From positions 36,503,257 to 36,567,256 of the forward strand of contig NC_083607.1 of assembly GCF_029168945.1 (NCBI RefSeq): 64,000 nucleotides of DNA, in the 5' to 3' direction. Below, in pieces: positions 20,608 to 33,574 of this stretch. A model generated the notes under the pieces. The model saw nothing but the letters and a program-made list of their open reading frames with translations. It was not told the origin of the DNA and ran no database searches. The DNA comes from Cannabis sativa. Taxonomy: Eukaryota > Streptophyta > Magnoliopsida > Rosales > Cannabaceae. Each line of letters begins with the position of its first letter. Position 1 is the first letter of the stretch. A program made the translations under genes and the position numbers.

Positions 20608-21046
20608 GTAAGTTCTCTGGATATCTTGTGCTTGTTTATTGTTTGTTTGCATGGTATGATTAAAAATTTTGGGTTGAGTGCTGAATTTCTGGGAAATAAC
20701 TTTGACTGAATTTGATGTGTGATGCGTAGAATCTCTCTTATTTGTGTCCTTGCTATTTTCTTTTACTGTTTTTTTAGAGTCGACTCTCTTTTGTCGAGAT
20801 AATGTTTTTAGGGCATAGGGCGATTCTGGCCTCCACCCTCTACGCTTTCTTTTTACTTTCTTTTCCTCTACTTTCGCTGCCTTTGGGGTTTTTGCACCCG
20901 ATGCTTGCTAAGGAAAGTCCTTAGGGTTTCCATTTTTGGCAAGCATCCGGAGGGGGCCTCTTTCCAGCGGTTAGGGGACCCCCATTCCCTTTTTTAACAT
21001 TAGGGTTTGGTTTGGGGCCTAACTGCTGGACTTCTTATTTTTTTAG
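20608..21046 (+). other. leader intron of the antisense gene, element A
   Basis: The donor CAT|GTAAGT is at 20608 and the acceptor TTTTTTAG| at 21046, seven bases before the ATG at 21054. Element B shows the same arrangement (51261-51720). The T-rich body and the preceding leader exon support a spliced 5' UTR. Confidence 0.65.
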
Positions 21047-21053
21047 AACAAAA

Positions 21054-24000
21054 ATGTCTGCCCCTACCTCTGGAACGAAATCTTCCATGAAGGGGGCGGC
21101 CACCTTGGCCACTCTGGAGGAAGTCATGAAGGGCCCTGTTGCCCAGGAGAACTACACTTCTCGTGCCAACGGTGGGGAGGCGGATGAGCTCCATCCACTT
21201 TGGTTTGTGCTCATCAACTAAAGAAGATCGTGACTGTGGCTGATATCAAGCCGTCTGCGTCCGGGGTCTTTCACCGCCTGCCTCGAGACGAGGAGACGCC
21301 CAATCACAACTATGGGGAGTTCGGAGCTTGGAGCCAAACCCATCTTATATTTGGGGCCATGCTCCCTCTTCAAGATTACTTTATTAACTTCCTTGTTTTT
21401 GTCGGCCTTGCGCCTTATCAACTAATTCCACAAGCTTACCGCCTGCTCTCAGGCTTGTTTATTTTTTATGTTGCCAGAGGCTGGGCTTCGCCTAGCCCGG
21501 CTGAAGTTTTATACTTTTACGAACTTGTATCTGTCCCCAAGAAGGGGGACAAGTTTAAAGATAGTTTTTTCACCCTCCGGGCCCATCCTTTAAATGAGGG
21601 CTCGGTCCTTTTTAATTATCAAAAGAATGTAAAGGAATACCGCCATCACTTTTTCTTCTCTTCTGGCTTCCAAGCCGTAGACCGCCCGGAGCTTCTCACG
21701 GAGTGGGTTAGGATTCCTCCTCTTCTCTGCACTGCTCCTACCCAGCTGTTTCTCCAACATGCCAAGACTTTCTCCACTTATGACAAAAAAGGTCTTAACG
21801 TGGGGGACTTGGTCAAGACGGAGAACTATCAGATGGCCAAGCTTATCTCCGGGAGCCAGTCGATGGATGACTTTAACCTTTCGAAGGTTCTCTGCCCAAA
21901 CATCCGTACTCCGGCCGCGGAGAAAGCACTCCGGGTGGACATCATAGCCTTGGCAGAGGACCGATATCAAAAGTACCTCTTTAGGAGGGAACATGAATTG
22001 GCTTACATCAAAGCTCAGGCTGCCCCCGGGAGGACCCTTCGTCTGGAGGCGAGCACAGATCGGATGCCTTCTAGGCCTAAATTGTTGGTCCTGGTTCCCA
22101 ATACTGAGGCTCTCGATGCCAGCACATCCAGCTCCGGTAAGTCTCCTTTAACGGTCCATCATGTTCCTTCTATCCAAGAGTATTCCCGGTATAGGCCTAT
22201 AGAGTTCGACGAGCGTCTTCTTAAGTTTAGGATGCCCCCACTCGGTGGGGGGATCATGCCAAGGGCTTTTACTTTTCCCACTTAGGTCATTTCTTAGGCC
22301 GGTCCCGGATGGGTTTCGGACCTCCTGCACCCACCCCTCTGGATCACTCAACTTATTTGTCTTCTAGTTGGTTTCTCCCTTTGGACAACTTTCTTGGAAA
22401 TGATGAGGCCAGCATTGTAGTTCAAGACTTTGCTAGGGCTGAGTTAGATAGTCAGGGTAGGACTAGCTTTACTGTTTTATTTTCATGTGTATGCTTCCTT
22501 ATGGCCATTCTGACACTTTATTTCTTTTTGAAGCAGCCAGACCGATGGAAGATCTCTTAGCGACTCTTGCCGAAACCTACAGCCCGGACCTTTCCCTGTT
22601 GGGTTTTGTGCCCTAAATAAAACCCTTTACAATCTGATTAGTTATCAATATAAGAAATTTGAAGTGATTTATGTTTGCATGAATTTTACATGCTAATAGT
22701 TTAATATGTTTATTACATTTACACACAAAATCAGTTAAGTCCAGATCATATGTTTATTCACAATTACAGTATCGTCAACACAGTGGAATGTGATTATGAT
22801 CATATGAATCAAAAGACTAAGTCCCTGTTTCATCAGTGTTTTGGATTTACACTAATGTGATAATCAGCGATGATGTGTACTTACACTTGGAGTAAGTTTA
22901 TGTTCTTTCCAGGACATTAGTAAAGTATACTAGTTTCGAATGTATGGAGTATACATTGGACTGGACCGATATTACAACTTAGTTAAGATATTATAAACTT
23001 ACCGTTATATCTTTCCAAGTCAATATCAGTAGTTGATCTTAAGATTAAAAGAATCTAAATCCTGATATGCTTAGGCTCAACTCAGGAGTACTATTCATGT
23101 TCTTTGATTTATTAGTTAAGCCTACTTTTGGGTCAGGGTGATACGTATATTTTGGGAACATGATAGTATGATTGAGTGGGAGTGCTGAACATAAATATGG
23201 AATCTATAGTTTCTACTGGTGTATAGAAGTCAAGTGATGATTCCCTTCGAGCTTAGCTAAATAGAAGTAAATGGATGAGCTCTTGTTTAAATGACTAATT
23301 CTTAGATCACTAAACATCATTTATAGGTAGCTAAGTGTTTTAAGGGGCAAAATACGTTGAGGGGTGAGAACGGTAAAATTATCCCATCTCGATGTAAATC
23401 ATCTATATAGAGGATCTTTGATCACAATAAGATTATAACAATGGTTAAATGAGATAGCATATCTATATCGTGGAACATATAATATGCTCTATCTAAGTTT
23501 GATAGTGCAATTCTAAGTTCTAAGAGTGGATTCAACGAAGAATTAATAAGTAGGAATTTACTTAGTAAATTCGGTTCACTTATTGGAAGCTCAGCATATA
23601 GATCCATGGTCCCCATTCTAGTTGAGACTATACTGCTTGTAAGACTCAATAATTGATTTGTGATTAATCAATTATAATTCTAAAGTTAGACTATGTCTGA
23701 TTTGTGCATTTTCACTAAGCAGGGGTGAAATTGTAAAGAAAAGAGATTCTAGGTTTATTTATTTATTAATAGACTTTATATGTCTAATTAATAATTAAAT
23801 TAAATGACAATATTATTTAATAATCTATTTTAGTTATTAAATAATTAGTTTTGGCATTTAAATGGTTAGAATTGGAAAATTGGCGTTTTTGAGAAAATAG
23901 AAATTAAATTTGTGAAAACTGCAAAAACCAAGTGGGGCCCATTACACACCATGGCCGGCCACTTAAAGTGGTTTTTTCAAATTGATATTTTTATTATTTT

Positions 24001-25823
24001 AATGCCAAATAATTCCTAACCTAAACATAGTAGTTGCCTATAGATAGAAATAGATGGCTCAGTCAAAATCACCACTTTTTCATAACTTTGAATAAATTTT
24101 TATGTCAGAAAATTCTCTCTTCAGAAAAACTGAGCCTTCCCTTTTCTCTCTATAGCCGAAATCATCTCTCTCTTTTCTTCTTCATAAATTTCGAACCTTA
24201 GTGATAGAGTAAGTACCCACACACAGCAAGTGGTAACTCAATCATAGATTGGAAGACTGTGAAGGATCACACACAAAGAGAAGGACATTCGAGCTCAGAT
24301 CTTGATAATACTCTGCGACAGAAAGGATACAAGGGTTAGAGATCTGAGTGGAAGGAGACATTAATTCTGCTGCATCAATGTATGGTTTTCTTAACTTTCT
24401 ATGTGTTTATTTATCGTTTTAGAAAGTTCATATTTAGGGTGTTAAACAACATACTTGTGAGTAGATCTAAGATCCTGGTAAAATAAATTCCAACATTCCC
24501 TTCCTCCGGTGCCTACCCAGGTGGTGACTTTGGGCAGGTCATCTTCCAGTGCCCCCTTGGGCACAATCGTTTTGATTGACGAGGATGGGGAGGCCGAGGA
24601 GGAGGAGGAAGGCGAAATTGCGGCTCTGCTGGATCGGAAGCGCAAAGGCCAAATGGTGGAGGCTGAGTCTTCCAAGAAGCCTAGAAGAAAGGACACTCCG
24701 GCCGTCAGCTCAGACTCGGGGATTCTGCCTGAGGCAGAGGAATACATTGTACCCCCCGGCATCATCCTTACTCTGGTTCCCGCCGATGAGGAGAGGCAGC
24801 AGCTTCGAGTTGCCAAACATAACTATGCCATGGATGAATATAGCATGGGGAATGCCGAGGTGGAAGCGTTGAAGAAGGTCTTGCGAGAGGCTCAACAAAA
24901 TTCTCTGTGCGAGGAGGCCTTCAAGAATGCCTGGGACCTAAACATGGACCCCCTGACGGACTGGTTCAACGGCTTTGTCGGCCCTGCCCTTGCTCCCTTC
25001 ACCTCTGAACTGACTAGCCAATTCGTTTCCCATCTGACCCAACTCCCGGCCAAAAGATACGCAGCATGCGCTTCCACGAACGCCATTTATCAGGTTCAGG
25101 ATATCAGCGCTTTCATGACCGCAGTGAGTCTTTGTTATTGGTTTTTCCTTTTCATTTGTGCTCTACCCTGTGGCATTTGATCTCTCATACTTAACTCGTT
25201 TGCTTTTCCAGATCGCTGCTGAGACTGGTCGCCTCTCAAAGACTTTGATAGATCATGGGTACGTCATGTCCGAGTTTGGGGGCATGGACGAGGCCATGAA
25301 GAGTCTAAGAGACCTGGCGGCCGAGAGGAAGGCGTTCCGAAAGGAAGCCCAGCAGAGGAAGGCACATGCGGAGAGGAGGCACCAGGAGGCATTGCAGGCC
25401 AAGGCGGAGGAGCTGAAGGCCCGGGACGAGGTCGTGGCCAAAGCGAGGCATGAGCTTAGGGAGGCCAAGGAGGCTGTCGAGGAGCTGACTGTCAGGTTGA
25501 AGTCAATGGAGGAGCTGCATCAGGCAGACTTGCAGTCGACGACCAATTTGACCGTTGAGGTGAAGGAGCTCAGGGATTTCAAAGATCAGGCCCTGAAGAA
25601 GGCTAAAAGAGATGAGCTCCTAGCCCCTGTCGTCTGCAAGCATGGCACTAAGTGCTTCGATGACGGCGTTTTCATGGCCTTGCAAACTAATGGCCAAAAC
25701 CTCAAGCTCGACTTCTATCCCAAGCCTGAGGAAGTCCTTGCTCGCTTCTGGGAGAAGAAGAAGAGGCTTGATGCCTTGCTTGAGGAGCGCAATGGGCCTT
25801 GTCTTCCACCTCGAATTGATTAA
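21054..25823 (+). pseudogene. antisense gene of Tat element A (gypsy-type transposon-domain protein)
   Basis: Coding exons are 21054-22456, 22537-25123 (interrupted by a solo LTR at 22597-24495 plus its target duplication) and 25212-25823. The phases match those of element B. The N-terminal part has a conserved block (GAWSQTHLIFGAMLPLQDYF, VGLAPYQLIPQAYRLL, PAEVLYFYELV) that resembles the Pfam 'putative gypsy type transposon' family (PF04195). The middle is acidic (EEEEEGE), and exon 3 is a long charged coiled coil ending KLDFYPKPEEVLARFWEKKKRLDALLEERNGPCLPPRID. The function of this family is unknown. Breaks are a 1-nt loss near 21195, another near 22230 and the LTR insertion. It converges on pol, with 386 bases between the two stops. 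Antisense genes in this position are known from Tat elements such as maize Grande (gene 23). Confidence 0.85.
22597..24495 (+). mobile_element. solo LTR (1.9-kb family) in exon 2 of the antisense gene
   Basis: It starts TGTTGGGTTTTGTGCCC and ends ATTCCAACA. A perfect 5-bp target duplication, TTCCC, lies at 22592-22596 and 24496-24500. At 1899 bp it is full length for the family. No PBS, coding sequence or partner LTR is present, so it is a product of LTR-LTR recombination. The parent lineage is not identified; long TGTTGG...CCAACA LTRs of this size occur in Copia Angela-type elements. Confidence 0.95.
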
Positions 25824-26209
25824 GCCAATCCATCATCCACTACTACTTTTATTACTATCTTTTTTTTTTCTCTTTTACATTTACAGTCTATTTTCCCTTT
25901 TTTCAGACAATTTAATCTTTTTCTTTAAGGGGAGACAATTTTAAGGCACGTCCCCAGCCCCTTAATATTTTTTTAGAGCCTGTTACTGGGTCCGAACATC
26001 TTTATATTTATGCTTAAATACATACTTTGCTTTAATTTCGTTAAACTTTTGGCCTGTTTTACATTTGCCCATGTGGTATGCCTTATTACCACCTGAGTGG
26101 CATGAAAAATTGTTTTTAAGGCACTTAGCTTTACAAATATAAATTTGGAAGTTGCATATACTTGTCTGGTACAAATTTACTTTACAGAGCATAAGTTTAT
26201 ATTTCTTGA
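25824..26209. other. convergent intergenic region, element A
   Basis: It separates the stops of the antisense gene and pol. It is T-rich with GGCACGTCCCCAGCCCC and a GTGGTATGCCTTATTACCACC hairpin-like stretch at about 26070-26092. Both transcripts would terminate here. No gene is seen. Confidence 0.5.
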
Positions 26210-27522
26210 CTATTGGTAATACTTTCGGAGGTGATCGGCGTTCCAGGTCCTAGGCACCATGGTCCCGTCCATCCTTTTAAGCTTGTAGGTCTTGGAGCCG
26301 ATTTCGTCCTCAATTTCATATGGTCCTTCCCAATTAGGCCCAAGTACCCCCACTCTGGATTCTTGAGTGGCTGGGAAGACTCGTCTTAAGACCAGATCAC
26401 TAATAGCGAATTTTCTACTTTTAACTTTTGAGTTAAAGTGTTTAGCCACGTTCTTTTGATAAGCTGCCATTCGTATTTGAGACTCATCCTGAAGTTCTTC
26501 AATCTGATCCAATGCGTCTTGTAATAAAGCCTTGTTTGTTGTTGGATCATAAGTTGTTCTCCTATGGGATGGGAATAGCGTTTCCACCGGGACCATTGCC
26601 TCACAACCGTATGCCATTGAAAATGGCGAGTGGCCAGTTGTGGTTCTTAGGGTTGTCCGGTAGGCCCATAACACTCTTGGCAATTCTTCGGGCCAATTGT
26701 TTTTGCAGGCCAACAACTTTTTCTTTAGAGTGACTTTTAGGATCTTATTGAGCGCTTCTGCTTGTCCGTTTGTTTGTGGCCTTGCCACCGCGGAGAAGCT
26801 TTTGATGACTCCGTATTGGTTGCAGAAGTCGGTAAATTCTTCGCAGTCGAACTGCTTTCTGTTGTCTGAGACTATCTTGTGAGGCAAGCCATATCGACAC
26901 ACTATGTTTTTGATAACAAAATCTAGTGCTTTTTTAGCAGTTATAGTCTTCATTGGCTCAGCCTCCGTCCATTTTGTGAAGTAGTCTACTGCTACTATGG
27001 CATACTTTACCTCTCCCCTTCTTGTCGGTAGGGACCTAATAAGATCTATTCCCCAGACCGCAAAGGGCCAGGGACTAGTCATCAGGGTAATCTCGTTGGA
27101 GGGGGCTCTTGGTATGTTCGCGAACCTTTGGCACGAATCACATTTTTGGACGTAGTCTATGCAATCTTTTTTCATGGTTGGCCAGAAATACCCTTGTCTC
27201 AGTATTTTCTTTGAGAGACTCGGGCCTCCTGTATGATCTCGCAGAACCCCTCATGGACTTCTAGCATAATTTTCTTAGCTTCAGGGTCCGATACACACCT
27301 TAGGTACGACATGCTGAGTCCTCTTCGATAGAGAATGTTATCCATCATCACATAACGGTGTGCTTGGTACTGTATCCTTCTGGATAGTGCCTTTTCTTGG
27401 GGCAACTCGCCTTTGGTTATGTATCCGATGATGGGGATCATCCAGTTGAGCTCTTGTTCAACTGCCGCCACAATGCTTTTGGCTTTAATGCTTGGTTCCG
27501 AGAGGCGTTCAACGGGCACCAC
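26210..27522 (-). pseudogene. integrase of element A
   Basis: The main frame (27175-26210, 321 residues from the first Met) begins inside the zinc-binding domain (CDSC) and has the DDE core. The first Asp is in WGIDLI (residue 44), the second in IVSDN (104) and Glu in NGQAEALNK (140), with the standard 35-residue D-E spacing. The C-terminal part has GPNWEGPYEI and ends HLRKYYQ. Upstream, 27522-27199 carries the preceding segment up to HEGFCE. A frameshift there breaks the HHCC zinc finger. The second Asp is followed by N-R instead of the usual N-G. Confidence 0.9.
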
Positions 27523-28210
27523 CCCAGTTTCTCAATTTCACTGTCTGATGCTAACTTAGCCAAACAGTCTGCATGAGCATTCTTTTCTCCGGGGATTCTC
27601 TCCACTTTGTAGTCCATGAACTCATGGAGCAACTCCCGAACGATTGCTACATACGCGACCATTTTTTCTCCACGCGTTTGATATTCTCCCGATACTTGGT
27701 TTACTACCAGTTGCGAATCACTGAAGACTTCTACTCTTCTGGCCCCCACAGCTTTTGTTAATCTCAGCCCCGCAATCAGGGCTTCGTATTCGGCCTCATT
27801 GTTAGAGGCTGTGAATTCGAACGTAGGGCTGCCTGGAGTCGAAGTCCGTTTGGGAATATCATTGCTACCCCCGCTCCGGATCCATTTTCGTTGGAAGCAC
27901 CGTCCACAAATACTTTCCATTCTGGGATTTGAGGTGTGGGCACACTTGCGTTAGCCTCTGCCTCATGGCACTCCGTTATGAAGTCTGCTAGCGCTTGTCC
28001 TTTTATGGAGGTGCGCAGTATGTAATGTAGATCAAACTGGCTTAATTTTTTAGCCCATTTGAGAAGTCTCCCGGACACCTCTGGCTTTTGTAGGACTTGT
28101 CGGAGCAGATGGTTGGTTAAACCTTGATTGGGTGTGCTTGAAAGTAGGGTCTTAACTTTCTTGAGGCCATTAGGAGGTAAAAAACTAGTTTTTCGATCAC
28201 CGGGTATCAT
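27438..28210 (-). pseudogene. RNase H end and second (cellular-type) RNase H of element A
   Basis: 28210-27776 has the LLKWAKKLSQFDLHY and IKGQALADFI connector, followed by [15 protein letters not shown], the first strand of a cellular-type RNase H. The next frame (27920-27438) continues with [13 protein letters not shown] and [16 protein letters not shown] and reaches [10 protein letters not shown]. All expected acidic residues (D, E, D, D) are present. A frameshift at about 27830 separates the two parts. The tandem Ty3 plus cellular RNase H arrangement is a Tat lineage mark. Confidence 0.88.
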
Positions 28211-29286
28211 GTCTTCGCCCCTATCATGCGTTTGCTAACATAGTACACGGGATGCTGAGTTTTTTCCTCTTCCCGTACTAAGGCCGCGCTAACCGCATTC
28301 TCGGAGACAGCCAAGTATAGGAACAAGTCTTCTACGAGGACAGGTTTTGATAGGATCGGGGGTTTAGCCATGTGTTCTTTTAGTTTTTTGAATGCCTCCT
28401 CGCACTCGTTAGACCATTCGAATTTTTGACATTTCTTCAGGACGTTGAAGAAAGGAATGCACTTGTCTGTGGATCGGGAGATAAATCGGCTAAAGGCAGC
28501 AACCTTCCCGGTCAAGCTTTGTACATCTTTGTGCTTTTTGGGAGAAGGCATATTTAGGAGAGCTTGGATTTTTTCCAGGTTTGCCTCTATCCCTCGTTGG
28601 CTGACAATAAATCCTAGAAACTTTCCTGATTTGACCCCAAAAGTGCACTTCTTTGGGTTAAGTTTCATTCCGTATCTCTGAACCACTTCAAAGCATTCTT
28701 CGAGGTCATCTGCATGGCTTGCACATGCCTTTGATTTGACCAACATGTCGTCCACGTACACTTCCATGTTCCATCCCAGAAGGCCTTTAAACATTCGGTT
28801 CACCATTCGTTGATATGTTGCACCAGCGTTCTTTAATCCGAAAGGCATGACCAGGTAGCAGTACACCCCCTTATCGGTCATGAAGCTAGTGCATTCTTGA
28901 TCTGCCACGTGCATCTTGATCTGGTTGTAGCTGGCATAGGCGTCCATGAAGGACAGTAGCTTGAATCCGAAGGTGGCGTCCACCATTTGGTCGATCCGTG
29001 GTAGGGGGAAACAATCTTTTGGGCAGGCCTTGTTTAGATCGGTAAAATCTATACATACCCGCCATGTCCTATTTGGTTTAGGCACCAACACCGGATTGGT
29101 TAGCCATTCTAGATAATACACATCCCGAATCATGCCACTAGTTAGTAGTTTGTCCACCTCTTTCTCCAGGGCTTCTGCCTTTACTAGGTCGAGAGGACGC
29201 CGCTTCTGTTGAACTGGTGGCATATCCGGGTTAACGTTGAGGACATGGGTTGGGGACTTATGCCGGTCATGTCTCCTTGGCACCAC
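28207..29286 (-). pseudogene. reverse transcriptase and Ty3 RNase H of element A
   Basis: A 359-residue open frame has the RT blocks in order: NPVLVPKPNRTWRVCIDFTDLN, PLPRIDQMVDAT, LLSFMDAYASYNQIKM (first catalytic Asp), MPFGLKNAGATYQR and VYVDDMLVKS (YVDD). The thumb LGFIVSQRGIEANLEKI follows, then the RNase H start FLYLAVSENAVSAALVREE. This is the best preserved part of the polyprotein. It runs into the connector after a frameshift at about 28207. Confidence 0.92.
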
Positions 29287-29316
29287 GCAAAAACATCCGT
29301 GGTTGCCCTTAGTGCT

Positions 29317-30318
29317 TTAATTATTTTTTTCTTTTTCCTCTGGCTCTAGGCTTTTTCTCAGCCGAAGGACCTTGGCGGGGTCAAGGTCACATACTGATAT
29401 TTTCTCGACGTCCTCCATTGGTTCTACGATTTTTTCGGATCCCACACGGGGATCCAACTCATCTTCTTCCGCCATTCCTGGCTCAATAACTTCACGGACC
29501 ATCAATATTGGTAGGTGGGCGGCAACATTATAACATTGCCTGGCCTCTCCTTGGTTACCCCTCACGGTCCCTACTCCAGCTTCCTGAGTAGGGAACTTTT
29601 AGCACAAGTGCCGGATCGATGTAACTGCGCTGAAGTCCACTAGGGCCGGTCGGCTGAGGATTGCGTTGTAAGTTGTCGGGCAGTCTACCACCACGAATGT
29701 GCAGTATTTAAAAGTGCTTTGGGGTGTGTCCGAGCACAAGGTGACTGGGCAACCTCACTTTTCCCATTGGGATGAGTGTTGTCCATTGAATCCCGCGAGT
29801 TGGGAACCGCTTGGCGAAAGATCCCGGTCCGTGAGGCCTATCACCGTGAAGGCTTCTTTAAATAGTAAATTCACATAACTCCCATTGTCGATTAGTATTC
29901 TAGCCACAATCTTGTTGGCGATGGGAGTCTCTATGACCAGGGGGTCATGGTGAGGAAAACACACCGTCTTTGCGTCTTCTTCTGTGAATGTAATTGGCTG
30001 ATCCATGAGTCGGGGCCTCTGAGCAGGGAGCTGAGTGACTTCCCAAACCTCGCTGTGTTTTACGGCCCCGACATAGCGCTTTAATTCCTTTCGGGTAGTC
30101 CCTCCAATATGGGGCCCTCCAGAGATCATAGTCACTCTTCCATTGGGTCTTGGTGGCAAGTCGGGTGCCTGCTGAGGTTCCCCCGGGGAAGCGACTGGTG
30201 CCAATGCTCCGGGCGTACCCCCTGGTGTTCCTTGAGGCAAAGGTCCCACTGCCAGAACCGGGTTGAGATGGGGCAGCCGGTTCTTAATCCACTCGTAGAG
30301 ATGACCCAGTCGAATCAA
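29317..30318 (-). pseudogene. aspartic protease region of element A
   Basis: 30318-29755 contains KNRLPHLNP, a Pro-rich linker and ARILIDNGSYVNLLF, the protease active-site region with DNGS in place of DTG/DSG. A frameshift at about 29785 follows. The next frame (29565-29317) carries the acidic linker between protease and RT. DNGS-type sites are usual in Tat-lineage proteases. Confidence 0.82.
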
Positions 30319-31617
30319 GCTCTCGATCTCATCCTTAAGATTTTTGCATTCATTGGTACTGTGTCCAATGTCGTTGTGGTACTCGCATCTTTTGTTGGGA
30401 TCCCTTCAGGAGCTATCTTTATATAGAGGGGGCGGTCTCCGATAGTGCGTATTTTGCCTGGTGGCGAAATATACACGGTCTTGGGAGTCCCTCAGCTCCG
30501 TGTATTGGGTGTATTGGGGAGTGTACCCCCTATTCTGTTGCTTGTCCTCCGTCCGGTTGCTTCCTTTCGAGGACCTCTTGCTCCGAGAGCCTTGAGAAGG
30601 TCCAGCTAGGCTTGCAGCAGGAGCGGAGTGAGACGAGACTTGTCCACTCATCCCCGAAGGATTCCCATAGTGCGAAGATGCGGGAGCCAATGCCTGGCTC
30701 TGATTATATCCTGGGGTAGCGGAGAATTGTATGCCGCTTATTGGTGGAGTAGCCGAAGTTAAGGTTCTCGAGAGTTGGACTCCGGACACATATCCCGCCA
30801 CTCCGGTCGGATTGTATCCCCCATAAGCCACTATTTGGGCCTCTTCTAAGTTGATGTATTTTTGGACTGTCTTCTGGAAATCTTGGAGGTTCGAAGCTCC
30901 TTCTTGATGTAATTCGTTCCAGAATGGAGTTCCTGTACGGATCCCCGCTTGAAGAAGTGCAAGCTGTTGTCCGTCATCAACTTTCTTAGTCTTCGAGACT
31001 TCTTCCTTAAACCTCTTTATGAAATTTTTCAATGTCTCCGTGGGTAATTGCTTGATGTTAGTCAAGGCGCTGACTTCGAGATTTATCTTTCTTGCGGCGA
31101 CGAATTATCTCCGAAAACTAACTTGCAGCTTGTTCCAACAGTCCACTGATCCTGGTTCCAACTTCTTGAACCATTCCTCCGCGGACCCACTCAACGTTAG
31201 CGGGAAGCATAAACATTTGGCGTCATTGCTTACTCTTATGACCGTCATTACTCGGTTGAATCGAGATAAGTGATCGCTGGGGTCCAAGTCCCCGGTATAA
31301 GCTGCCATTTCGGGCATCTTAAAGTTTTTGGGGAGTTCCGCCTCCAAAATGTGTCTGGTGCACGGTTCTCGGTCTTCGCAGTCAAAGTTTGAGTCATCAC
31401 CTTTTTGTCTCTGGGGGACCCGAGCAATCTCTTTGCGTAGTATGGCAAGCTCACCCATAATTCTCTCGTTCAGCGTTCCCATGGGGACCGCCGGTGTATG
31501 TTTCTTTTGGTCTAGGTGATCCCGAAGGTCACCATGTTTTCTGTTGATCTGATGTCTTAGATCGACGGGAGGGTATCTTTGGTTCGTTCTTCCTTTCTCC
31601 CCGAGATCCTGGTGCAC
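30319..31617 (-). pseudogene. gag core of element A
   Basis: 31617-31105 carries LRKEIARV, ELPKNFKMPEMAAYTGDLDP, DHLSRFNRVMTV and SAEEWFKKLEPGSVDCWNKL (the gag 'retrotrans_gag' motif). A TAA in place of a Gln codon at about 31101 ends it. 31065-30406 continues with LKNFIKRFKEEVSKTK, LQAGIRTGTPFW and a Ser/Gly/Tyr-rich tail up to RPPPLYKDSS. The zinc knuckle with CEYHN follows at 30360-30400. Gag packages element RNA; this copy cannot be made whole. Confidence 0.88.
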
Positions 31618-31690
31618 AAAAATTCTTTTTCGGTCCTCTCGATCCCGAGGGCCAAGACTCCCTTTTTAGAGTTTGCCCCTATGCGGACCT

Positions 31691-33569
31691 TGTTGGAAGT
31701 TATTTTACCAGGAACTTAGATCTACTCACAAGTATGTTGATTTAACAACCTAAATATGAACTTCTAAAACGATATGAAATTAAACACATAAGAGTCTCAG
31801 AAATCTTACAGTGATTGCAGCGGAATATATGTCTCCTCCCACTCAGATCTCTAACCCTTGATTCCTTTCTGTAGTAGAGTATAATCAAGATCTGAGCCCG
31901 AAAGTCCTTCTTTGTTGTTTCTGAATTCTACACAGCCTTCCTCACTATGATTGAGGTATTACTTGATGTGTGTGGGCACTACTCTAGCACTCATACATTT
32001 CAAAACAGTGAAGGAAGAGAGAGAGAGAGGGTGGCGGCTCAGAGACAATTTTCTGAGAGAAAATTCTTTCAGAATAATGCTGTGAAAAGCTTTTCAGTTG
32101 TATGTAACTCTGAAGCCTTTGCCTTCTATTTATAGAAGACCACCAAGGGCTATGATTGACATTTGGAATTGAAAAAATCAAAGGGAAAAGGAAGCTAAGT
32201 GGCCGGCCTAGGCAATGTGGAAACAAGGCTTGCCACTTTTCCAACTTTCCTTTTCCTACACTGATAGTTTCCTGTTTTGTGAAAAACTGCCAATTCCATT
32301 GTTCAACCATATTAATGACAAATCTAATTATTTAATAATTAAAATTAATTATCAAATAATATATTATCATTTATTTTATTAATAATGAAACTAATTAAAG
32401 TTTCCTAATTAATAAATATGCCCTTCAAAATCTCTATTTACTGTTTTGCCCTTAATAAGTGCTAAATTCTCAAATAGACAAGTCCATCTTGAGAATTTTT
32501 AATTGATTAATTAAAATCAATTAAATGAGTCTTACAAGTAATATCATCTCAACTAGTGAGGGGACCATGGGTCTATATATCCGAGCTTCCAATAAGCAGA
32601 TCTAGAATTTACCACTTAAATTCACTGACTTATTAATTCTTCGTTGAATCCACACATAGAACTCAGAATTGCACTCTCAGTATATAGAATGCTCTATATG
32701 TTCCACCATATAGACACATTATTAGTTATCCATTGTTATAATCCTAATGTGATCAATGATCCTCTATATGGATGATCTACACTGTAAAGGGACTTAAATT
32801 ACCGTAACACCCTACAATGTATTTTATCCTTAAAACACTTAACCCTGTATAAATGATATTTCAACTAAGTGAAATGAGTACTCAATCATTTATCTCGTTT
32901 GGTTAAGCTCGAAGGAAATCACCCTTTGCTTACTATTCGTCAGATAGAAGCTATAGATTCCATATTTATGTTAGCGCTCCCACTCAATCACACTACCGTG
33001 TTCCCAAAATGTATGTATTGCCCAGACTAAAGATTTAGGCTTAACTAACAAATCAAAGAACACGAATAACACTCTTGAAATTAAGCCTAACCATATCAGG
33101 ATTTAGATCATGTGATCTAGGATCAACTTATGATATTGAATTTGAATAGATGCTTACGGTAAGTTTCAAAATCTAATTCAAAGTTCAATATCGGTCCATT
33201 CCAATGCATACTCCATGCATCCAACCTGAGCTTTACTTTAACCTATGTTCTGGAAAGAACATAACATTTCTCCAAATGTAAGTAAACTCTGTTGTAGATT
33301 GTCATATCAGTGAAACCCCGGTGTTCGATAAATCTAGGAATACTTTATTCACATAGTCATGTTTATTTTCCACTGTGTTGACAACACAATAAACATGTTC
33401 AAGTATGTGAAAGGGGTTTGGATGAATTTATAAATCAAATAGACAAGCAATTGATTAAGTGAACCAAAACATACACAAGTGAATGTAAAATTACTTCTGT
33501 TACTTTATTGATATTGAATAATCTGGATTACATTGAAACAGAGTTTTATTTAGGGCATAAAACCCAACA
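31691..33569 (-). mobile_element. solo LTR (1.9-kb family) inside gag of element A, minus
   Basis: It begins TGTTGGAAG and ends AACCCAACA, the reverse orientation of the 22597 copy. The target duplication GACCT is perfect (31686-31690 and 33570-33574). It is 1879 bp long. It separates the gag N-terminus from the gag core. Confidence 0.95.
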
Positions 33570-33574
33570 GACCT

